This document shows, piece by piece, positions 7,979-13,573 of a stretch of DNA of 13,573 bases. The position numbers and the translations under genes were made by a program. A model generated the notes under the pieces. It had not been told where the DNA came from, made no database searches, and saw only the letters and a list, made by a program, of their open reading frames with translations. Within the stretch, counting starts at the first letter, position 1. Each line of letters opens with the position of its first letter. This DNA is from DASUUI01 sp964577965 (GTDB lineage Bacteria; Gemmatimonadota; Gemmatimonadetes; Gemmatimonadales; Gemmatimonadaceae), in NCBI GenBank assembly GCA_964577965.1, contig CAZOAT010000068.1, forward strand, positions 1 through 13,573, given 5' to 3'.

Positions 7979-9553
7979 TTATTCGCTGTTGCTGTCCCCC
8001 TTCGGCCCGTAGTACCCCGAGGCAGCGTCTGTCTGTGGGGGGTTCGCGTCCATCACGCTCGCGCTGACAGGCCGCATTGTGGGAAACAGTATCACGTCAC
8101 GGATGTTCTGGGTGCCGGTGAGATACATGAACAGCCGGTCCACGCCGATCCCCACTCCACCCATCGGCGGCATCCCGTATTCCATCGCGCGCAGATAGTC
8201 CTCGTCCAGGTCGGGCGCCTCCTCGTCGCCTGCGGCGCGGCGTTCCGCCTGAACTTCGAACCGGCGCCGCTGGTCGTCTGGATCGTTCAGCTCGCTGAAC
8301 GCGTTTGCCAGCTCCTTTCCACCAGCGAACAACTCGAACCGTTCGGTCAGCGCCGGGTTGCCGCGCTTCGGCTTAGCCAGTGGTGAGAGCGCCAGCGGAT
8401 AGTCGAGAACGAACGTGGGCTCCTCGAGCTCCGACTCCACCAGCGCCTGAAAGAGCTCGTCGAGGAGCGCAGGCCCCCGAAGCTCCGCGACACGCGCCAC
8501 TCCGGCGCGGGATGCGACATTTCGCAGCACCTGTTCCGATGCCTCCATGACGTCCACCCCGGCAGCACGGTTGAGCGAGGGAACCCACTCGATTTGCGTG
8601 AAGGGCGGAGCGATAGTCGGTGGTTCAACCTCCAGTCCAGGCGTTTCTGCGACGGCCCGGGCCGCGACAAGGAGCAGCGACTCGACGCGATCAAGCATCA
8701 CCTTGTAATCCGCGAACGCCTCGTAGAACTCGAGCATGGTGAACTCGGGGTTGTGACTGCGATCGATCCCCTCATTCCGGAAGTCGCGGCCGATTTCGTA
8801 GACCCGCTCGAATCCTCCCACGACCAGCCGTTTCAGGTACAGCTCGTCCGCGATTCTCAGGTACAGCGGCATGTCCAGCGCGTTGTGATGCGTGATGAAA
8901 GGCCGCGCGAAGGCTCCGCCGTACATCGGTTGCAGGACAGGCGTCTCGACTTCGAGATAACCCTCGCGCTCCAGGTATGACCGCGTCGCGCTCACCATCC
9001 GCGAGCGTGCGGTGAACAGTGTGCGCACCTCCGGATTAACGGCCAGGTCGGCGTACCGCTGGCGGTAGCGCTGCTCGACGTCGGTGAACCCCGAGTACCG
9101 GACGGTTTCGCCGTCCACCACCTCTTCCTTCCCGAAGGGCAGCGGCCTGAGCGACTTGGCAAGCACGCTGAACCGTTCGACACGGATCGTCACCTCACCC
9201 GTCTTCGTGCGAAACAACGGCCCCTCGACGCCGAGCAGGTCACCGAGATCGAGGAGATCGAGCAGGGCGAACCGTTCGTCACCCAGCGCGTCCCGCCGGA
9301 AGTAGAGCTGGATCCGCCCGCTGCTGTCGGCAACGTGAGCGAAAGCCGTTTTTCCGTGCGCCCGCCAGGAGACGATGCGTCCCGCGACGCTTACTGGCGG
9401 TCCCTCTTCGATTCCCTCCAGCAGCGCGCGCTTCGCATCTGCTGCATGGTGCGTGCGGTCGTACGAGTAGGCGAAGGGTTCAATACCCCTCTCGCGCAGT
9501 GCCGCAAGCTTCTCACGCCTCGCTGCTATTACATAATCGAGCTCGCTGGTCAA
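7979..9553 (-). CDS. lysS: Lysyl-tRNA synthetase, class II
   Basis: Charges tRNA-Lys with lysine in the cytoplasm. 524 residues; usual bacterial LysS is about 490-510, and the extra residues are a C-terminal tail of about 30 after the catalytic core (ending NSE). An N-terminal anticodon-binding OB fold spans about 54-150 (VAGRIVSWRAHGKTAF). Class II motif 1 lies around 180-215 (YLEREGYLEVETPVLQP), motif 2 at 258-275 (FRNEGIDRSHNPEFTMLE) and motif 3 at 465-480 (GGVGIGVDRLFMYLTG). The start is a TTG whose last two bases are also the first two of the prfB stop (TTGA). It is supported by alignment of the first residues (ELDYVIAARREKLAALRERG) with the E. coli LysS N-terminus. Only a weak AGGG SD is seen, so coupling to prfB translation is likely. 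It converges on the histidine kinase with 33 nt between stops. Confidence 0.96.
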   Translation of the reverse strand: MTSELDYVIAARREKLAALRERGIEPFAYSYDRTHHAADAKRALLEGIEEGPPVSVAGRIVSWRAHGKTAFAHVADSSGRIQLYFRRDALGDERFALLDLLDLGDLLGVEGPLFRTKTGEVTIRVERFSVLAKSLRPLPFGKEEVVDGETVRYSGFTDVEQRYRQRYADLAVNPEVRTLFTARSRMVSATRSYLEREGYLEVETPVLQPMYGGAFARPFITHHNALDMPLYLRIADELYLKRLVVGGFERVYEIGRDFRNEGIDRSHNPEFTMLEFYEAFADYKVMLDRVESLLLVAARAVAETPGLEVEPPTIAPPFTQIEWVPSLNRAAGVDVMEASEQVLRNVASRAGVARVAELRGPALLDELFQALVESELEEPTFVLDYPLALSPLAKPKRGNPALTERFELFAGGKELANAFSELNDPDDQRRRFEVQAERRAAGDEEAPDLDEDYLRAMEYGMPPMGGVGIGVDRLFMYLTGTQNIRDVILFPTMRPVSASVMDANPPQTDAASGYYGPKGDSNSE

Positions 9554-10669
9554 GCGGCCCTGCCGTGCTCCGCACCGAACTTCTTCAGGAACGCCTCCAG
9601 AAACGGGTCGAGATAGCCATCCATGACTTTGTGAACGTCCGGAAATTTCAGCTCGGTGCGATGGTCATTCACCATCGTGTACGGCTGAAACACGTAGCTT
9701 CTGATCTGGCTTCCAAAGGTTACGTCCTGTTTCGTCGCCTCGATTGCAGCCTTTTTCTCCTCCTGCTTTTCGATCTCCAGCTGATACAGCTTGTTCTTCA
9801 GCATCTTGAGCGCCGTCTGCCGGTTCTTGTGCTGTGAGCGCTCCGCCTGTGACGAGACCACCATTCCACTCGGAATGTGGGTCAGGCGCACCGCCGAACT
9901 GGTCTTGTTCACGTGCTGCCCGCCCGCGCCGGAAGCGCGAAACACGTCCATGCGCACATCCTCCTCGCGGATCTCGATGTTGATCTCCTCGTTTACCACG
10001 GGGTACACGAAGACCGATGCAAAGCTGGTGTGTCTGCGCGCGTTGGCATCGAACGGTGATATCCGAACGAGCCGGTGCACGCCGCTTTCGGGACGCAGGA
10101 AACCGTAGGCATACTCACCGCGAATCTCGAGGACGCACCCCTTGATCCCGGCCTCCTCGCCTACGCTCTCATCCAGCAGCGCAACCTCGTAGCCGTTTCG
10201 CTCCGCCCACCGCGTGTACATCCGCTTGAGCATCTCGGCCCAGTCCTGCGCCTCAGTTCCGCCAGCGCCCGCCGAGATCTCCAGCTGCGCATGCCGGAAG
10301 TCGTCGGCGCCGCGGAGCAGCGATCGCAGCTCGAACGCATCGACCTCGGCGGTGATCTGTTCAACTTCGCTGTCAAAGTCGCGCGACAGCTCGTCATCGG
10401 GCGATTCGGTGAGCATCTGGTCCAGCTCGACCGCGCTCTCCAACCGCGCGCGCAGCCGGTCGTATGGCTCCACCCACGCGCGCAGCAACTTGAGCTCGCC
10501 AACGATCTGTCGGGCGGCTTCCTGATCATCCCAGAAACCGGGCGCAGACATCCTGCCTTCGGCAGAGCTCAGCGCGTGACGCTTGCCCTCGATGTCAAAG
10601 GTACCTCCGCAGCTCGTCGAGGCGCGCAAGGTGCCGCGCGAGGGCGCGTGATCTGTCTGTGTCGGCCAT
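9550..10669 (-). CDS. prfB: Peptide chain release factor 2, expressed by +1 programmed frameshift
   Basis: RF2 terminates translation at UGA and UAA. Reading starts at ATG 10669 (MADTDRSR...), runs 24 codons and meets an in-frame UGA at 10597-10595. A +1 slip at CUU-UGA-C enters the main frame at GAC 10596 and continues to 9550, giving 372 residues (E. coli 365). The short first frame aligns with RF2 N-termini (RLDELRRYL then DIEGKR). The anticodon-like SPF tripeptide is at 204-206 and the catalytic GGQ loop (GAGGQHVNKT) at 249-251, essentially the E. coli positions. A single-frame reading from a TTG at 10629 would give a wrong N-terminus. Frameshifting autoregulates RF2: low RF2 slows decoding of UGA and promotes the slip. 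The stop overlaps the lysS TTG. No SD precedes the ATG; a heptamer repeat lies 9 nt upstream. Confidence 0.96.
10594..10608 (-). promoter_or_regulatory. prfB programmed +1 frameshift signal
   Basis: On the minus strand the signal reads GGAGG-UAC-CUU-UGA-C: an internal Shine-Dalgarno (10608-10604), the slippery CUU (10600-10598), the UGA stop and the favourable following C. Spacing between AGG and CUU matches the E. coli prfB site exactly (AGG-GGG-UAU-CUU-UGA-C has the last purine triplet at the same place). Open RF2 homology continues only after the +1 shift. Confidence 0.95.
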
Positions 10670-10677
10670 TTGACGGC

Positions 10678-10708
10678 AGCGGTTGGCGATTAGCGGTTAG
10701 CGGTTAGG
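10678..10708. repeat. Heptamer tandem repeat (AGCGGTT, about 4.4 copies) upstream of prfB
   Basis: Plus strand units: AGCGGTT, GGCGATT, AGCGGTT, AGCGGTT, then AGG. Three units are identical and one differs by two bases. The array ends 9 nt before the prfB ATG on the transcribed side and so probably lies in the prfB leader. A two-copy degenerate version occurs before mcsB. It is too short for a structured RNA element that I recognise. Confidence 0.75.
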
Positions 10709-10766
10709 AACGGCGGAAGATAACCACGCGCGGCGCATAGCTGGCGTCGTGCAAGCCGGAGCCGCA
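10709..10766. other. Rest of the gap between the zinc-ribbon gene and prfB
   Basis: This stretch with the heptamer array makes up the roughly 100-bp non-coding gap. It is GC-rich with only a weak TATCTT-like hexamer on the minus strand and no matching -35. I see no stable stem followed by a U-run, so neither a terminator nor a promoter can be assigned with confidence, although the gap size suggests prfB-lysS may have its own promoter here. Confidence 0.35.
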
Positions 10767-11795
10767 CTAGAACAGTCGCTTGCCGCCTCCCAGGACCTCG
10801 TTGAGCGCATCCTGAAAATAAGTGGTGGACTGCGCCAGTTCGGGGCCCACCTGCGTCACGTAATCGTCGTAGCTCTTCTTGATCTCGTCGCGGAACAGCT
10901 CCGTCAGCGTGCCATCCCGCACTCCCTCTGCATGCTTCTCGGGATAATAGGTGACGATGTCGGAGACCAGCGCCCGCGACAAACGCTGCGCGCGCTCGTG
11001 CGGGTCGCGTCGCAGATAGGGGTTGATGTGCGCGCCCGGGGCCGGTGGAGTCTGGATCTGCCGCCCTGCTGCCGGTGGTGTCGGCATGGCGATGCCTCGG
11101 GACTGGGGTACTGGTGTCGCCGCTGAGCGGAACGGTTGCTCCAGTGGCATCGCACCCGACGGGGTCCACGACGCGCCGGCCTGCGGTGGTGCCGGAGGTA
11201 TCGGCCGTGGCGGCGTAGCCGGCGCAGCAGATCTCGGCTGCGACGGAGTCGCCTGGGCAGCGTGTGTCGGCTGCGGCGGGGTCGCCGGAGCAGCATATGT
11301 CGGCGGCGGCGGGGTGGCTGCAGACGGGGCCGGTGGGGTCGACATCTGGGGGAACAGCGGACCAGGCATCTGACCAAGGCCGTGACTCGCTTCCCCGGGC
11401 GGCCGCGAGGCCGGTGGCACTTCGTGCGCACTGCCGAACGGCGAGGCGGTGTGCGGCCAGTCACCCCAGTCGGCCTGCGTGGCGGTACCGGGCGGACTGT
11501 CCCAGCCCACCACGGGTGTCGGAGCCGCACCTGGCGGAGTGAGGGGGATCTGTGGCAGCTGCTGCTCTGGAGCAGGCGGTGGCGACCATCCGCCTGCGGG
11601 AGTGGTGGATTGCCCCCAGCTGGGCGCCGGCGAAGCCGAGCCGGTGCCCCCGACCGCGACGGTTTCCTCAGCCGAGGGTTCCGGAACGTTGATCACGCCG
11701 CTGCATACCGAGCAGCGGGCACGGACTCCCCCGCCTGGAACCTTCGCCGGATCCACGCGGAATACTGACGTGCACTGGGGACAGGTGACGTTCAT
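10767..11795 (-). CDS. MJ0042-type zinc-ribbon protein with proline-rich linker and conserved-looking helical C-terminus
   Basis: 342 residues, function unknown. Residues 1-38 form an MJ0042/zinc-ribbon finger (C5/C8 and C28/C31, TCPQCTSVFRVDP and RCSVCSGVINVP), as found at the N-terminus of diverse regulatory and motility-associated proteins. Residues about 40-255 are a disordered Pro/Ala/Thr/Gly linker, including three tandem 11-residue units at 166-198. Residues about 257-342 (from INPYLRRDPHERAQRL) are charged and helix-favouring with little low complexity, which looks like a folded domain: it contains LVSDIVTYYPEKHAEGV, LFRDEIKKSYDDYV and a terminal LNEVLGGGKRLF. No signal peptide or membrane segment is seen, so it is probably cytoplasmic. 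Its ATG overlaps the GGDEF gene stop as ATGA, implying coupled translation and perhaps a joint role with that protein. Confidence 0.85.
   Translation of the reverse strand: MNVTCPQCTSVFRVDPAKVPGGGVRARCSVCSGVINVPEPSAEETVAVGGTGSASPAPSWGQSTTPAGGWSPPPAPEQQLPQIPLTPPGAAPTPVVGWDSPPGTATQADWGDWPHTASPFGSAHEVPPASRPPGEASHGLGQMPGPLFPQMSTPPAPSAATPPPPTYAAPATPPQPTHAAQATPSQPRSAAPATPPRPIPPAPPQAGASWTPSGAMPLEQPFRSAATPVPQSRGIAMPTPPAAGRQIQTPPAPGAHINPYLRRDPHERAQRLSRALVSDIVTYYPEKHAEGVRDGTLTELFRDEIKKSYDDYVTQVGPELAQSTTYFQDALNEVLGGGKRLF
11202..11300 (-). repeat. Three 33-bp tandem repeats within the zinc-ribbon gene
   Basis: They encode TYAAPATPPQP, THAAQATPSQP and RSAAPATPPRP, three 11-residue units in register with the consensus xxAAxATPxxP. 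A partially matching TPPPP segment precedes them. In-frame (33-bp) period, so copy number can vary without frame loss. Confidence 0.8.
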
Positions 11796-12796
11796 CGATT
11801 GCGTCCTCTTGTGCCGATCGGCGGATGATATGCGATCCTCCGCTCCTGTGAAGCCTTGGACGGTTCATCGCTTCGGCGGTCGACCGCGTATACGGACCCG
11901 GGGAGGGACTTCGCGTAAGTCTTCATCTCGTTTGCCAGCTCGCTGACCTGCAGTGCGTTCACGAAGGTTCGGCGGAGATTCGTGATCACGCCGATCGAGA
12001 GTGTCATCAGCGGCACCCTGTGAAGATGGCCGCGTCGATCCTTGCCGAAAAAGTAGCCCGCGCGCCGGTCCTGCTCGGAGTACTGAAGCGCGATCAGCAG
12101 ATCGAACACCTCGACGATCTCGCCGCACACGCGCCCGATGTCTCCCGGCGTGATGATGAATATGAAGTCATCGCCGCCAATATGCCCGACGAATCCCGAT
12201 TCTCCCGACATTCCCTTGACGCAATCGTGGAGGATCGAGGCCAGGATCCGGATCACCCGATCGCCTTCCCGGTAGCTGTACCTGTCGTTGTACTCCTTGA
12301 AAAAGTCCAGATCGGCGTAGCAGACGGCGAAACTCTCCCCTGCCGCAATCCTCCGGTCGATCTCTCCCTCGATCGTCGCTGTCCCCGGCAGCCGCGTGGA
12401 CGGGTGCACTCCCGTGTCTCTGTCCGACCGTTGAAGCGTGAGATCGAGCCGGCGCTTCGTCTCAACGTCCGACGTGGATTCGCGCAGGATCTCGTCGGCC
12501 AGACTATCGCACGCTGCGCTGAATGCCTCATCTGAGTCGCCGCACAGCACTACGGCAGGCACGACACCGGTGTAGGAGTCGGCTTTCAGCCTGCGGCAGA
12601 GCTCAACAGCGCCGGCGCCCTCCCGCCGGCCATCGAGCAGGACCACTCTTGGCCGACCGCGAAGCGCGATGGCCATCAGCTCGTCGCCATTAGAAAGGCG
12701 CGTCACCGCAAGCTGACGCGCCACGCACCAGGAGGCTACTGCCTCGGGGAGCGTCGCCTCGTCCGGGACGTACAGGATCGCGCCTGCGGCAGGCAT
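11792..12796 (-). CDS. Degenerate receiver - variant GGDEF (GGDDF) protein
   Basis: 334 residues, cytoplasmic. The N-terminal third (about 5-110) resembles a CheY-like receiver: ILYVPDE at beta 1, D55 in VVLLDG at the phospho-acceptor site, but Pro replaces the first beta-1 acid (P11), the beta-4 Ser/Thr is Cys (C85) and the conserved beta-5 Lys is absent (around DEILRES, 101-107). The rest (about 125-310) is a GGDEF domain: YADLDFFKEYND with metal-site D162, and signature GGDDF at 207-211 (12178-12164). The inhibitory RxxD c-di-GMP site is missing (G198 and G201 at those places). A charged insertion (about 240-262, GYFFGKDRRGHLHRVP) precedes PLMTLSIGV, and the domain ends YAKSLPGSVYAVDRR. 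It may be a low-activity cyclase, a GTP/c-di-GMP sensor or a scaffold. Start ATG lies 3 nt after the barrel-protein stop; its stop overlaps the zinc-ribbon start (ATGA). Confidence 0.88.
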   Translation of the reverse strand: MPAAGAILYVPDEATLPEAVASWCVARQLAVTRLSNGDELMAIALRGRPRVVLLDGRREGAGAVELCRRLKADSYTGVVPAVVLCGDSDEAFSAACDSLADEILRESTSDVETKRRLDLTLQRSDRDTGVHPSTRLPGTATIEGEIDRRIAAGESFAVCYADLDFFKEYNDRYSYREGDRVIRILASILHDCVKGMSGESGFVGHIGGDDFIFIITPGDIGRVCGEIVEVFDLLIALQYSEQDRRAGYFFGKDRRGHLHRVPLMTLSIGVITNLRRTFVNALQVSELANEMKTYAKSLPGSVYAVDRRSDEPSKASQERRIAYHPPIGTRGRNR

Positions 12797-12799
12797 CGG

Positions 12800-13573
12800 T
12801 TAAAACACGAAGCGGAGGGAGAAGTAGGTCGGCGGCTCGCCGGCGTCAGCCGACAGGCCGTCGAACGCGCGGGCGATGTCGAACGACAGGCGGCCAGCGA
12901 CGACGCCGAACCCGAGGGCAGGTCCGCTCGCATCACCACCGCCGCTGATGTAACCTGCACGGAGGTTCACCCGGTCCTGATACAGGATCGTGGCACCCAT
13001 GCGCAGGTCTATGTCGTGCCGGTACGACGGAGCCGGCAGCGAACCGTCCGGAGGCGGAACTGTCGGATCGCTTGCACGACGCTCGAACACGCGGTCGAGC
13101 GCGGCGACAGCGATTCGCAACCTCACATCGCTGACGTACTCCTCGAGGGCGGTCACGTAGTACGACACTCCGAGCTCCGCCTGGCGGGCACGCCTGTCAG
13201 CCTGCTGGTTTCTGTACGCAGCGCCAAGCAGAAAGGGCCCGGAGCCGCCGAAACGGTACTGCACGCCGGCGTCCACTGCGCGGATCGTCTCCGCGCGTGG
13301 AGGCAGCTCACCGCACTGTCCCGTGCAGTCAACACGCAGCTGGCTGAACTTGTAGTTCGCTCCCGCGCTGAAGCTGCGCCCCGGAGCGATGGCGTACGTC
13401 GCGGCGTAGATCACGTTTCGGACGAGTATGAGCCCGACAGGCGGCTGGTTCGGATCCTCGGTCACCTGCTGCGTGCCCAGATCGAGGATGTTCACCGAGG
13501 CGGCAAACACCCCACGGACCCGCGTTGGAAGGACGAACGAGATGGCGTCTCCGGTTCCAGCCACGGTCTGGGA
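12800..13573 (-). CDS. PorV/PorQ-like outer-membrane beta-barrel protein (N-terminus cut by window edge)
   Basis: 257 residues are visible; the reading frame stays open to the window end, so the true start and any signal peptide lie beyond it. Many alternating hydrophobic/polar stretches of 8-12 residues look like barrel strands (SFSAGANYKFSQL, AVDAGVQYRFGG, QAELGVSYYV, LRMGATILYQDRVNLRAGY, PTYFSLRFVF). The protein ends in Phe, as expected for a BAM-recognised last strand. Two cysteines (DCTGQC) lie close together in a predicted loop and could pair. The strand pattern and the LRAGY...GPALGFGV near the end resemble PorV/PorQ-type and related FadL-like small barrels, but I cannot name the family with certainty or its cargo. 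It is 3 nt upstream of the GGDEF gene, so the two are almost certainly cotranscribed. Confidence 0.65.
   Translation of the reverse strand, partial: SQTVAGTGDAISFVLPTRVRGVFAASVNILDLGTQQVTEDPNQPPVGLILVRNVIYAATYAIAPGRSFSAGANYKFSQLRVDCTGQCGELPPRAETIRAVDAGVQYRFGGSGPFLLGAAYRNQQADRRARQAELGVSYYVTALEEYVSDVRLRIAVAALDRVFERRASDPTVPPPDGSLPAPSYRHDIDLRMGATILYQDRVNLRAGYISGGGDASGPALGFGVVAGRLSFDIARAFDGLSADAGEPPTYFSLRFVF

Noticed and set aside
9550..10629. prfB read as one frame from a TTG
   Set aside because: The first residues do not match RF2, whereas the ATG at 10669 plus +1 frameshift does, with all elements of the known frameshift signal.

Overview
The window is high-GC, gene-dense bacterial chromosome with very short intergenic gaps and overlapping genes. 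It suggests a diderm, because it carries a Lol lipoprotein-release ABC transporter and an outer-membrane beta-barrel. The combination with an McsA-McsB-ClpC protein-arginine-phosphorylation set and a prfB-lysS pair is most consistent with Gemmatimonadota. That assignment is an inference from gene content and style, not a database result. All genes but one lie on the minus strand. No tRNA, rRNA, CRISPR array, insertion sequence or phage gene was seen.

From right to left, in the direction of minus-strand transcription, the first block is an apparent three-gene unit. It holds a PorV/PorQ-like outer-membrane barrel protein (5' end cut by the window edge), a degenerate receiver plus variant GGDEF protein 3 nt downstream, and a zinc-ribbon protein with a long proline-rich linker that overlaps the GGDEF gene by an ATGA. 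A gap of about 100 bp containing a heptamer tandem repeat follows. Next come prfB, with a textbook +1 programmed frameshift at codon 25, and lysS, whose TTG start overlaps the prfB stop.

The only plus-strand gene, a soluble PAS-PAS-GAF histidine kinase, sits convergent to lysS and divergent from the next operon. It shares with that operon a ~70-bp region containing overlapping, oppositely directed -10-like boxes and a 16-bp palindrome that covers the kinase start codon.

The left part is a minus-strand operon: lolC/E, lolD, mcsA, mcsB, clpC (3' end cut by the window edge). The lolC-lolD and lolD-mcsA junctions overlap by 4 nt and 1 nt, and mcsA-mcsB and mcsB-clpC are separated by 37 and 72 nt. 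The Lol proteins release outer-membrane lipoproteins from the inner membrane. McsA activates the arginine kinase McsB, which tags proteins with phospho-arginine, and ClpC recognises the tag through its N-terminal domain and feeds ClpP. McsB keeps its catalytic Glu/Cys/Glu residues but has a degenerate version of the allosteric RDXXRA pocket. No ctsR gene is present here. The joint operon of envelope lipoprotein export and phospho-arginine proteolysis in a diderm is the most interesting biology in the window.
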